Below are positions 7,173 to 14,491 of a stretch of 14,491 bases of DNA, piece by piece. The notes below the pieces were generated by a model that ran no database searches, was not told the DNA's origin, and saw nothing but the letters and a program-made list of their open reading frames with translations. A program made the translations under genes and the position numbers. Source of the DNA: CAYSAA01 sp964428905. Lineage in GTDB: Bacteria > Atribacterota > Phoenicimicrobiia > Phoenicimicrobiales > Stramentimicrobiaceae. The number at the start of each line of letters is the position of its first letter. The stretch's first letter is position 1. Where the stretch lies: positions 1 to 14,491 of the forward strand of contig CAYSAA010000008.1 of assembly GCA_964428905.1 (NCBI GenBank). The letters run 5' to 3'.

Positions 7173-8072
7173 TTATTCTGCCAACCTCGATTCTAAAATT
7201 TGCTCCGTAGAAAATTTTTCTAAACCCAGATAATACACTGCTGAGTCTACCAAAGCCTCCATAGGGGCAAATCCGACTATTTCACTTCCGATAATATTCA
7301 CTCCGTATCTCTTGGCTTCAATTTTTACCAACTCCAAAACCCGATAAAGAGGTGTTTTGGTATAATCAGTCATATTTATAGATACTTGAACAATACCTCT
7401 TTCCTTCAATTCAACTCCCATTGCCTTACAGTATCTCAATCCGCCATTTATATATCTAACACTTCTGGCAATATGATTGGCTATTTCTAAGCTATTCGTA
7501 CCCAGATTAATATTGTATGCGATCAGTGGTGCTCTTGCTCCAATGGCCGTAACCCCGGCAGTAAGATGAATCTCTGCAGATCCGTAATCCGGTTTCCACT
7601 CTGGTTTTTTTATTTTTTTAATCATCCCTTCAAATTCACCCTTTCGAATTACTGAAAGATTTTCTCTTTTGGGGAAAGTTGCTGACTTTTCATACAGAAA
7701 GATAGGTAATTTATACTTTTCGGAAGCAATCTTGGCGACCTCTTTAGAAAGGGAAATTGCTTCCTCTATGGTAAAATTCTTGATAGGTATAAAGGGCACA
7801 ACATCAATAGCGCCCATTCGAGGGTGCTGGCCTGTATGTTTTCTCATGTCAATAACTTCTATGGCAACACCCATGGCCTCTATAACTGCTTCTTTCAAGG
7901 ATTCAGGCTCTCCTATAACCGTTACTACCAGACGATTATAATCTTTATCTCTCTCATATCCTAATAATTTTACGCCATTCTTACGCTTAAAAGGTTGTAC
8001 TATTTTTTCTATCTTGCCTACATCTCTTCCTTCACTAAAATTGGGAACACATTCGACTATTTGTTTCTTCAT
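7173..8072 (-). CDS. ftcD: Glutamate formimidoyltransferase
   Basis: Transfers the formimino group from N-formimino-L-glutamate to tetrahydrofolate, releasing glutamate. The protein opens with VECVPNFSEGRD (residues 6-17) and carries HTGQHPRMGAIDVVPFIPI (79-97), the hallmark of the transferase; the corresponding region of the pig enzyme contains the catalytic histidine. At 299 residues it is only the transferase half of the bifunctional animal FTCD; the cyclodeaminase half is the separate fchA gene. One deviation is visible: the segment usually written D-H-N-R reads DYNRLVVT here (residues 44-51), with Tyr in place of His. The ATG at 8072 is 31 bases after hutU; its ribosome binding site is weak. 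This route needs no formiminoglutamase (HutG) and feeds one-carbon units into the folate pool. Confidence 0.94.
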   Translation of the reverse strand: MKKQIVECVPNFSEGRDVGKIEKIVQPFKRKNGVKLLGYERDKDYNRLVVTVIGEPESLKEAVIEAMGVAIEVIDMRKHTGQHPRMGAIDVVPFIPIKNFTIEEAISLSKEVAKIASEKYKLPIFLYEKSATFPKRENLSVIRKGEFEGMIKKIKKPEWKPDYGSAEIHLTAGVTAIGARAPLIAYNINLGTNSLEIANHIARSVRYINGGLRYCKAMGVELKERGIVQVSINMTDYTKTPLYRVLELVKIEAKRYGVNIIGSEIVGFAPMEALVDSAVYYLGLEKFSTEQILESRLAE

Positions 8073-8103
8073 TTTGATTCTCAGCTACTTGGCCTTTCTA
8101 AAT

Positions 8104-10134
8104 TTATTTTTTCACAATCTTATCTACTACTTTTTTTATTAAACCGTCATTAATTATATAAGGAATAGTAATGTGATCGCCTACTTGATTTTCTTTATTG
8201 TGCTTTATGGCAGTCTCCACAGCATGCTCATTTCGAGCCCAGGAGCGTCTGGCAACACCACCTAAAACATCCCACGATATGGCTTTCTTAATAATCATAT
8301 CTACCTTTTCACTACCATCCAGTACTAAACCGAAACCACCGTTGATAGCTTTCCCAATCCCGACTCCACCACCATTGTGTAAAGTAACCATGGTCATTCC
8401 CCTGGCTATATTCCCAGCAAAACATTGAGTGGACATATCTGCAGTTACATTGCTACCATCTCTAATATTGGCAGTTTCTCTAAAAGGTGAGTCCGTTCCG
8501 CCTGGATCATGATGATCTCTGCCTAACATGATGGGACCAATTTCTCCATCCCTAACCATTTCATTGAATTTAAGGGCAATTTTAATTCTTCCCATTGCAT
8601 CCTGATACAAGATCCTCGCCTGAGTTCCTACTACCAATTGATTCTTATCAGCATTTTTTATCCACAGATAATTATCCCGGTCTTGGAACCTTCGATCAGG
8701 ATCGATGCATTCCATCGCTGCCTTATCCGTCTTTAATAAATCTTCATGTTTACCACTTAAACATACCCATCTAAATGGTCCATAACCATAATCAAATAAA
8801 AGTGGACCCATTATATCTTCCACATAAGAAGGAAACACAAAACCATCATTAGGATTTTTCCCATTTTTACAAATTTCTTTTACTCCTGCATCAAAAACTG
8901 CCTTCATAAAACTATTCCCGTAGTCAAAGAAATACGAACCTCTGTCGACAAGGATTTTAATTAATTCAAAATGGTGAGTTAATGATTGATTTACTAAATT
9001 TATAAATTTTGCTCTATCTGTTCTAAGAATTTGCGTTCTTTCGTCAAAAGTCAATCCTTGAGGACAATATCCTCCATCATAAGGGGCATGACATGATGTT
9101 TGATCTGACAATAAATGAATTTTTATATTTTTTTCTACCGCATATTCGAGTAAATCAACGATGTTTCCATGAAACCCTATGGAAATACTTTCTTTCTTGC
9201 TCATGTATTCTTGAGCCAACCTAAAGACCTCAACCGGGTCTTTCACGACTTTCTTAATCCAACCCTGTTCAAATCTGGTCTGAATTCTAGAATAATCGAC
9301 TTCAGCAATGATTCCTATCCCCTTGGCAATTTCAACTGCTTTACCCTGTGCTCCACTCATTCCGCCCAACCCTGAACTTACGAATAAGTATCCGCCAAGG
9401 TCATCTTTGCCAGTTATATTAAATTTTAATCTGCCAGCATTCAATAAGGTATTGTAAGTACCATGTACGATTCCCTGGGGACCAATATACATCCATCCAC
9501 CGGCAGTCATTTGTCCGTAATTGGTTACACCCAACGATATTGCTTTGTGCCAGTCCTCCTGATTATCATACTGACCAACCAATAACCCATTTGTTAAAAT
9601 TGCTCGAGGAGCATTTGGTGATGATTCGAATAATCCAAGTGGATGTCCTGATTCTACAACAAGAGTCTGATTTTCCGTCAATATTTCTAAATATTTTTTA
9701 ATAAGCCGGTATTGCATCCAATTTTGACAGACCTGCCCGGTTTCCCCATAAGTGGTTAGTTCATAAGGATACAAGGCGACATCAAAGTTCAAATTATTAT
9801 CTATCATAACTTGCATAGCTTTTCCAGCAAGACAATTTCCTTTATATTCACTGACCAGTTTGCCATAAATTTTCCCCTTCGGTCTAAAACGATAACCGTA
9901 GATTCTCCCCCCACGTAAAAGTTCATCTAAAAATTCAGGAGCTAATTTTTCATGCCATTTTTCCGGAATATATCGCAAAGCATTTTTTAAGGCTAATCCA
10001 ATTTCTTCTGTATTTAAAATAAGTTCTCTTGTTGGTGCCCTTCGTATTCCTTCTACAAATTCAGGCATTTCTGGTAGTTTATCGTCTAATTTAATAGCCA
10101 TTGCTTTTGAAATATCCAAATTTGTTTGCATCAT
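8104..10134 (-). CDS. hutU: Urocanate hydratase, long eukaryote-like form
   Basis: Adds water to urocanate to give imidazolonepropionate, with tightly bound NAD+ acting as an electrophile. Recognisable parts: TYGETGQVCQNWMQY near 127-142, HPLGLFESSPNAPR near 164-177, the NAD loop SGLGGMSGAQ (254-263), SDQTSCHAPYDGGY (343-356), PSYVEDIMGP (435-444), GYGPFRWVCLSG (450-461), LGRDHHDPGGTDSPFRET (537-554) and HNGGGVGIGKAINGG (586-600). The 676 residues match the long form of animals and many anaerobes rather than the 550-residue Pseudomonas/Bacillus form. Where the Pseudomonas enzyme has its reactive cysteine (Phe-Cys before the GPFRW motif), this protein has Phe-Asp, with a Cys after FRWV instead. 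The start is ATG 10134 (or 10131), just after AGAGGTG; a frame from 10155 is seven residues longer without support. Confidence 0.95.
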   Translation of the reverse strand: MMQTNLDISKAMAIKLDDKLPEMPEFVEGIRRAPTRELILNTEEIGLALKNALRYIPEKWHEKLAPEFLDELLRGGRIYGYRFRPKGKIYGKLVSEYKGNCLAGKAMQVMIDNNLNFDVALYPYELTTYGETGQVCQNWMQYRLIKKYLEILTENQTLVVESGHPLGLFESSPNAPRAILTNGLLVGQYDNQEDWHKAISLGVTNYGQMTAGGWMYIGPQGIVHGTYNTLLNAGRLKFNITGKDDLGGYLFVSSGLGGMSGAQGKAVEIAKGIGIIAEVDYSRIQTRFEQGWIKKVVKDPVEVFRLAQEYMSKKESISIGFHGNIVDLLEYAVEKNIKIHLLSDQTSCHAPYDGGYCPQGLTFDERTQILRTDRAKFINLVNQSLTHHFELIKILVDRGSYFFDYGNSFMKAVFDAGVKEICKNGKNPNDGFVFPSYVEDIMGPLLFDYGYGPFRWVCLSGKHEDLLKTDKAAMECIDPDRRFQDRDNYLWIKNADKNQLVVGTQARILYQDAMGRIKIALKFNEMVRDGEIGPIMLGRDHHDPGGTDSPFRETANIRDGSNVTADMSTQCFAGNIARGMTMVTLHNGGGVGIGKAINGGFGLVLDGSEKVDMIIKKAISWDVLGGVARRSWARNEHAVETAIKHNKENQVGDHITIPYIINDGLIKKVVDKIVKK

Positions 10135-10188
10135 TATCACCTCTTTTAAAATCATTATAATTAGGGTAATTAAGAATAAATAAAAGGC
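10135..10188 (-). promoter_or_regulatory. livF-hutU gap with palindrome and strong ribosome binding site
   Basis: This 54-base gap contains TAATTA-GGG-TAATTA (10158-10172), a symmetrical element, with TATAAT on the minus strand (10154-10159) overlapping its edge, and then AAAGAGGTGAT before hutU. No terminator is seen, so read-through from livF is likely. The palindrome could be an operator for separate control of the hut genes, but no good -35 hexamer accompanies the TATAAT. Confidence 0.3.
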
Positions 10189-10893
10189 CTATCCTCCCAG
10201 ATAAGCTTTTTTTATTTCATCTTTTTGGTTAAGAATATCAGCTCTATCTTCTAAAATGATACAACCGGTTTCTAATACATAGCCTCTATCCGCATTAGCA
10301 AGAGCTTTCTTGGCATTCTGCTCTACTAAAAGTATAGTGATCCCCTCTTTGTGCATCTTTTTAATGGCAGCAAATGCAGTATTCACTAAAATAGGCATGA
10401 GTCCCATACTTATCTCATCAATTAGAAGAAGTTTAGGATTTAGCATGATAGCCCTGCCAATAGCTAACATCTGCTGTTCTCCTCCACTCATACTTCTGGC
10501 TAATTGTGTTTCTCTCTCTTTGAGTCTGGGGAAAAGAAAAAAAACTTTTTCTAAATTTTGTCTTAAAATTTGTTTGTTTTGAATAGTATATGCTCCAACT
10601 TTTAGATTTTCAACCACAGTAAGATCGGGGAAAACCCTTCTTCCCTCGGGAATATAACCGATACCCATCTCCGCTCGAACCCAAGGTGGTTTATTCGTTA
10701 AATTATTGCCTTCAAAATATATCTTTCCCTTTTTAACTCCGATTAATCCCATAATTGCTTTCATTATGGTAGTTTTCCCTGCTCCGTTTGCCCCAATGAT
10801 GGTTACAAATTCCCCTTTCTTAACAGAGATAGATACCTCACTAATTGCTTGAGACTCTTCGTAACATACATGAATCTCTTCTAACTTAAGCAT
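10189..10893 (-). CDS. livF: Branched-chain-type amino acid ABC transporter ATPase LivF
   Basis: One of the two ATPases of a hydrophobic amino acid (HAAT) family importer. Walker A GANGAGKTT is at residues 34-42, the LivF-typical GYIPEGRRVFPDLTVVENL at 79-97, signature SMSGGEQQM at 134-142 and Walker B LLLIDE at 155-160. The H-loop reads LLVEQN, which is normal for LivF. Walker B is followed by Ile-Ser where DEPS is expected, a modest deviation. The 234 residues match the family. ATG 10893 overlaps the livG stop by eight bases and has GAAGGGGAAA upstream, so the two ATPases are probably made together. Substrate choice is not set by this subunit; the hut genes downstream suggest histidine or a related compound. 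Confidence 0.93.
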   Translation of the reverse strand: MLKLEEIHVCYEESQAISEVSISVKKGEFVTIIGANGAGKTTIMKAIMGLIGVKKGKIYFEGNNLTNKPPWVRAEMGIGYIPEGRRVFPDLTVVENLKVGAYTIQNKQILRQNLEKVFFLFPRLKERETQLARSMSGGEQQMLAIGRAIMLNPKLLLIDEISMGLMPILVNTAFAAIKKMHKEGITILLVEQNAKKALANADRGYVLETGCIILEDRADILNQKDEIKKAYLGG

Positions 10894-11644
10894 TTTCCCC
10901 TTCTTCCTTCCCCAAGTATGCCTCGATTACTTTTTCATTTCCTTGAATTTCTTTAGGCTTTCCTTCGGCAATCTTTTCTCCATAATCTAAAACAATCATA
11001 CGGTTACATAAAGCCATGGCAGTGGGCATATTATGTTCCACCATCATGATAGTAAGTCCTTCTATGGTTAATTTTCTAAACAATTGTATAAAATCCTTGA
11101 TAGCATCATGACTTAAGCCTGCACAGGGTTCATCTAACATAATAATTTTAGGATTTATTCCTAAAGCTCTGGCGATTTCCAATCTTTTCATATACCCTAA
11201 ACTTAAAGCTCCTGCCTTCTCTTTTTCATATCCTCCTAATTCAACCATCTCAAGAAGGTTTTTAGCCTTACCAACCGTTTCGCTTACCCGACAATTCCTA
11301 AAAGATCCCCATATACTTGTATATTTATTAATCCCAATTGCCGATATTACATTATCCAGAACAGTCATATCAGAAAAAGGTTTGACTATTTGAAAAGTTC
11401 TACCGATGCCCAACCTGGCTATCTGAAAAGAAGTTAATCCTTGAATTTCTCTATTCTGTAATATTATCTTGCCTCCATCGGGACGATAAACTCCACATAT
11501 AGTATTGAAAAAGGTAGTTTTCCCTGCTCCGTTTGGTCCGATTACTCCGAGTATTTCTCCTTGTTCTACCTCGACACTCACTCGGTTAACCGCTTTAACT
11601 CCTCCAAAAAATTTTTTTAACTTTTCTACTTTAAGAATTGCCAT
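10886..11644 (-). CDS. livG: Branched-chain-type amino acid ABC transporter ATPase LivG
   Basis: Partner ATPase of LivF. Walker A GPNGAGKTT is at residues 36-44, Q-loop Gln85 in GRTFQIVKPF, Walker B IIMLDEP at 167-173 and H-loop His204 in MVEHNM. GRTFQ and the C-terminal AYLG segment are typical of LivG. The signature loop is unusual: LSLGYMKRLEIARAL (148-162) where most members have a Gln before the arginines (for example L-x-Y-G-x-Q-R-R-L-E). The length of 252 residues is normal. The start at 11644 overlaps the livM stop by 14 bases; its ribosome binding site is weak, so coupling to livM is probable. Confidence 0.93.
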   Translation of the reverse strand: MAILKVEKLKKFFGGVKAVNRVSVEVEQGEILGVIGPNGAGKTTFFNTICGVYRPDGGKIILQNREIQGLTSFQIARLGIGRTFQIVKPFSDMTVLDNVISAIGINKYTSIWGSFRNCRVSETVGKAKNLLEMVELGGYEKEKAGALSLGYMKRLEIARALGINPKIIMLDEPCAGLSHDAIKDFIQLFRKLTIEGLTIMMVEHNMPTAMALCNRMIVLDYGEKIAEGKPKEIQGNEKVIEAYLGKEEGENA

Positions 11645-12545
11645 TCTGTATACTACTTTCTCTTTCTTTTTTAGACTTGTTCTCTTTGAATAATTTGTTT
11701 ATATTGGTCCATAAATAGCTTCTTTCTCCTAAAAGACCTTCGGGTTGAAACCTCATAGTGAATACCAATAAAGCACCATAGATTAACATTCTATATTCCA
11801 TGGCGAATCTAAATACCTCAGGAGCAAGGCCGAGAAATATTGCCCCGATTATGGGACCCCTTATCGTACCTGAACCTCCCACCATAGCCATCGATAAAAT
11901 GGTGATAGAAGTTAAAAAAGCAAAATCAACTGAAGAAATAAAAGTCATGTAATGAGCATAAATACATCCCGCTATCCCAGCAATAGCAGTACCTAATATA
12001 AAAGCTATAATTTTATACTTTTTAATATCTATACCTATTGATTCAGCTGCTCCTTCATCATTTCTTATCCCTCCCATGGCTAAACCAAACCAGGATTTTT
12101 CTAATTTTTTTAAGAAAAGAATTATCAATATAATTAGAAAAATCGTCAACAATAAATAACCAACATAGTTCATTTTCATCCCGAAAATATAAGCTGGACA
12201 AACAGATAAACCAAAAGATGCTCCAAAATAAGGAACATATTGGAAAATTGCCACCACCACAAAATTAATGCCTATGGTAGTAATAGCTAAAAAATCATCC
12301 CGGACTCTTAAACTGGCAAGCCCTAAAAGTGTACCAATAAAACCTGATATTAGACTAGCTAAAGGAAGTGCTAATAAAAAAGGCACCCCGTATCTCCCGG
12401 TAAGTATGGCTGAAGAATAGGCACCAATGCCAAAAAAAGCAGCATGTCCTAAGGTAGGCTGGCCTATATAACCGGTGATAATATTTACACTTAGGGCTAA
12501 TATAACAAAGATACCTACATTAATGGCTACAACCACTTCATACAT
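11631..12545 (-). CDS. livM: Branched-chain-type amino acid ABC transporter permease LivM
   Basis: Membrane subunit of the HAAT importer, pairing with LivH. The 304-residue protein is strongly hydrophobic with about eight to ten membrane segments. NIITGYIGQPTLGHAAFFGIGAY (residues 21-43) is the family's N-terminal signature, GLAMGGIRNDEGAAESIGI (154-172) is the loop contacting the ATPase, and MAMVGGSGTIRGPIIGA (219-235) is the conserved C-terminal stretch. The tail after about residue 275 is lysine-rich and cytoplasmic. The ATG at 12545 lies 17 bases after the livH stop with AGG about ten bases upstream. It overlaps livG by 14 bases at the other end. Confidence 0.93.
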   Translation of the reverse strand: MYEVVVAINVGIFVILALSVNIITGYIGQPTLGHAAFFGIGAYSSAILTGRYGVPFLLALPLASLISGFIGTLLGLASLRVRDDFLAITTIGINFVVVAIFQYVPYFGASFGLSVCPAYIFGMKMNYVGYLLLTIFLIILIILFLKKLEKSWFGLAMGGIRNDEGAAESIGIDIKKYKIIAFILGTAIAGIAGCIYAHYMTFISSVDFAFLTSITILSMAMVGGSGTIRGPIIGAIFLGLAPEVFRFAMEYRMLIYGALLVFTMRFQPEGLLGERSYLWTNINKLFKENKSKKERESSIQNGNS

Positions 12546-12562
12546 ATTTGTTTAACCTGATT

Positions 12563-13432
12563 TTAAATATTTTTTCTTACAAATAAACCTTGTGGTTTAA
12601 TTAATAAGATTAAAATTACAGCGATAAAAGCTATAGAATCTCTGGGAAGGAAAAAACCGATATAACCCCCTACTAAAGTTTCAATTAATCCTATTAACAT
12701 CGCTGCAACAACTGCTCCCACTGGGTTCCCCAATCCTCCTAAAACAATGATGGCTAACATTTTATAAGCGGGAACCTCACCCATGGTAGGAGAAACATAA
12801 TTATACATTATTCCTATCATGATCCCTGCAGAGGCTGCAAAACTATACCCTAAAAAAAAGTTAAAAGCTACAACTATATTGACATTTATTCCCATAGCTT
12901 TAGCCATTTCTAAATCCTGAGCTGTAGCTCTCCAGGCTAATCCAATTTTAGTTTTAGTTATTAAATACCATAATGTAAACAAAAGAATAGCAGTAATTAA
13001 AAGAACTAATAGCCATACACCCATAATAGTAAGGTTTTCTGTTTTAATTCCGGAAAAAGGCAATTTTACACCTGAGGGGAAGGCTTTCATCTGAGGACCA
13101 GCCCATAACCTGATAAAATCACCCAAAAATATAAATAAACCTATGCTGGTAATCAGAGATATCAGCGGAGATTTACCTAATAAAGGAAGGTATAAAAACT
13201 TCTGTACCAAGATACCCCAGATACCCATCGCTATCATTCCTATTAAAAAAGAAAGTAACAGATTTGAAGTTGCCGTATAAGAAAAAAGACCAATATATGC
13301 ACCTACAGCATATGCTCCGGCATTGGAAATATCTAAAATTCTGAGAATGCTATAGACCAGTGTGGCGCCCATGGCAGTTAAGGAATATACACTACCAACG
13401 ACTATGCCATTAATTATTTGCTGAAGTAACAT
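12563..13432 (-). CDS. livH: Branched-chain-type amino acid ABC transporter permease LivH
   Basis: Second membrane subunit of the HAAT importer. It starts LLQQIINGIVVGSVYSLTAMGATLVYSI, typical of LivH, followed by LDISNAGAYAVGAYIG (34-49), where many family members have a histidine-containing N-F-A-H-G-E motif. GLAWRATAQDLEMAKAMGIN (164-183) is the ATPase-docking loop and AIIVLGGLGNPVGAVVAAMLIG (227-248) the conserved C-terminal block. Length of 289 residues is normal. The ATG at 13432 is chosen because AAAGGAA lies about five bases upstream; the upstream ATG at 13465 would add 11 charged residues and lacks a good site. It follows livK after a 197-base gap that contains a large inverted repeat. 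Confidence 0.92.
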   Translation of the reverse strand: MLLQQIINGIVVGSVYSLTAMGATLVYSILRILDISNAGAYAVGAYIGLFSYTATSNLLLSFLIGMIAMGIWGILVQKFLYLPLLGKSPLISLITSIGLFIFLGDFIRLWAGPQMKAFPSGVKLPFSGIKTENLTIMGVWLLVLLITAILLFTLWYLITKTKIGLAWRATAQDLEMAKAMGINVNIVVAFNFFLGYSFAASAGIMIGIMYNYVSPTMGEVPAYKMLAIIVLGGLGNPVGAVVAAMLIGLIETLVGGYIGFFLPRDSIAFIAVILILLIKPQGLFVRKNI

Positions 13433-13629
13433 CCGCTTCCTTTCTCTTTTTGTACTTATGGACATCCTGGGGAAATAAAAAATATATCTGGGAATACTAT
13501 CACATAAATTGGAATTATCCGTAAAATTCTATTGTCTTTTCATAATAAACCTTACGGATAATTCCCTAATTTTTTAGTATTTGATTAATTTTGCTGTTTT
13601 CAATTGATAATTTTACAATCTTTTCCTTT
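13433..13629 (-). other. livK-livH intergenic leader region
   Basis: The gap is AT-rich and holds the inverted repeat described separately. No convincing promoter was found: TTGAAA on the minus strand has only poor -10 partners. There is no hairpin directly followed by a T-run, so livH is probably read from the livK transcript, at reduced level if the hairpin acts as a barrier. Confidence 0.45.
13511..13565 (-). promoter_or_regulatory. Perfect 14-bp inverted repeat between livK and livH
   Basis: GGAATTATCCGTAA at 13511-13524 is repeated exactly in inverse at 13552-13565, with a 27-base spacer. In the minus-strand RNA this makes a 14-pair stem. No T-run follows directly, so it is not a classical terminator. 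Its position just after the binding-protein gene resembles the hairpin at 2252-2301 in the sugar transporter locus. Likely roles are protection of the livK message or damping of read-through into livH. The spacer contains a four-codon frame (ATG 13543 to TAG 13529) behind AAGG, which may be chance. Confidence 0.7.
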
Positions 13630-14491
13630 TTATAAGGTTGGAGGGGCAACGACTTTCATATCAGTAATTTCTGCAAAGTAATGAAATTCTCCGTTCACGA
13701 CTTTTTGAACCTGTACGGTTTTAGTAACTTCTCCTAATGAATTATAACCCTTGATAATCCCGGTTACTGCCGGAAAATCTTTAACCTGGTAAATTCCATC
13801 TTTAATTTCGTCTGGAGAAGTACCATAATTTTCCATTACGTAGGCTAAAACTGTAAAGGCATCAAATACGGATGCTCCAACCATATCAGGAGCGTAACCA
13901 TATTCCGCAGTAAATGCTTTTATAAAGTTCTGTACTTCAGGTCTATCACTGTCCCTGTCGAGGTTAGTGGTAATAATTAATCCATCTGCTTTTTCACCCG
14001 CTACTTTTAAGAACTGCATGGTAGAATCCACACCCTCGGTACCCAACTTCTGGCACTCTAAACCGATAGCATCTGCCTGCAGAATAATCTGTGATCCTTC
14101 TCCCGCATAGGCAACCATAAATAGTAAATCAGGATCTTCTTGTTTTATTTTAGTAAGTACCGGAGTAAATTCCTTTTCTCCCAGAGCAAAGGAATCTACG
14201 GACAAAATATCAATATCCTTTTTCTCTGCATACTCAATAAATGATTTGGATAATTCGTTTCCAAAGTCGTTATCTACATAAATCACAGAAATGGTTTCAG
14301 CATCTAAGAGTCCTATTGCGACCTCAGCAGCTGCTCTTCCCTGCACAGTCCCCACAAAGGACTGACGGAAAACATAATCTCCGGCTCGAGTTATATCAGG
14401 ATGAACTCCATATGCCGAGATCATGGGAATCTTACCATTTTGAAAAGTTTCGGCAGATGCTCTGGTAGTATGACTATAAGAGCCACTCACT
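13630..14491 (-). CDS. livK: Branched-chain-type amino acid-binding protein LivK, 5' end outside window
   Basis: Substrate-binding subunit of the HAAT importer; only the C-terminal 286 or so residues are present and the gene runs past the right edge. The frame stays open to the last base, and the GTG at 14490 is an internal valine codon, not a start. Visible features of the Leu/Ile/Val-binding fold: GSYSHTTRASAETFQNGKIPMISAYGVHP at the hinge, RQSFVGTVQGRAAAEVA, SVIYVDNDFGNELSKSF starting the second lobe, FTPVLTKIKQEDPDLLFM, and DMVGASVFDAFTVLAYVME near the end. About 95-110 residues including the signal sequence should be missing. Ligand residues cannot be assigned without the N-terminal lobe. 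The gene order indicates it feeds livHMGF and, through them, the hut enzymes. Confidence 0.9.
   Translation of the reverse strand, partial: VSGSYSHTTRASAETFQNGKIPMISAYGVHPDITRAGDYVFRQSFVGTVQGRAAAEVAIGLLDAETISVIYVDNDFGNELSKSFIEYAEKKDIDILSVDSFALGEKEFTPVLTKIKQEDPDLLFMVAYAGEGSQIILQADAIGLECQKLGTEGVDSTMQFLKVAGEKADGLIITTNLDRDSDRPEVQNFIKAFTAEYGYAPDMVGASVFDAFTVLAYVMENYGTSPDEIKDGIYQVKDFPAVTGIIKGYNSLGEVTKTVQVQKVVNGEFHYFAEITDMKVVAPPTL

Overview
All thirteen protein genes recognised here lie on the minus strand, so the biology reads from the right end of the window to the left. There are two blocks. The right block (14490 to 5281) looks like one long transcription unit: livK (cut by the window end), livH, livM, livG, livF, then hutU, ftcD, hutI and fchA. 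The left block (4882 to 184) holds a Gfo/Idh/MocA oxidoreductase followed by a ChvE/XylF-type sugar-binding protein, a half-size sugar ABC ATPase and an MmsB/XylH-type permease. No tRNA, rRNA, CRISPR array, transposase or convincing plus-strand gene was seen.

Organism: AT-rich DNA, strong purine-rich Shine-Dalgarno sites, tightly packed genes, and a sugar-binding protein with a cleavable signal but no lipobox cysteine. The last point suggests a diderm cell with a periplasm. Histidine breakdown by the formiminoglutamate/tetrahydrofolate route, with split ftcD and fchA and the long eukaryote-like urocanase, is common in anaerobic fermenters. Clostridia-like diderms, Atribacterota, Spirochaetota or Fusobacteriota are all possible; I cannot choose among them from the sequence alone.

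How the genes work together: HutU, HutI, FtcD and FchA make a complete route from urocanate to glutamate, ammonia and 5,10-methenyl-tetrahydrofolate. Histidine ammonia-lyase (hutH) is not in the window. The LivKHMGF transporter sits directly upstream with short gaps or overlaps, so it probably imports the substrate of this pathway (histidine, urocanate or a related amino acid). The left block would bind and import a monosaccharide and oxidise it, or a derivative, with an NAD(P)-dependent dehydrogenase.

The most unusual signals are in the gaps. A 20-bp hairpin lies between the sugar-binding-protein gene and its ATPase gene, and a 26-codon reading frame with its own AAGGAG site starts exactly at the base of that hairpin. 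A second perfect 14-bp inverted repeat lies in the equivalent place of the other transporter, between livK and livH. A perfect AAGGAGGT with no start codon behind it lies in the presumed leader of the sugar-binding-protein gene. The two blocks also differ visibly in base composition, with an AT-rich 400-bp gap between them. Several gene starts were moved inward from the longest open frame because a clear ribosome binding site supports the shorter form.
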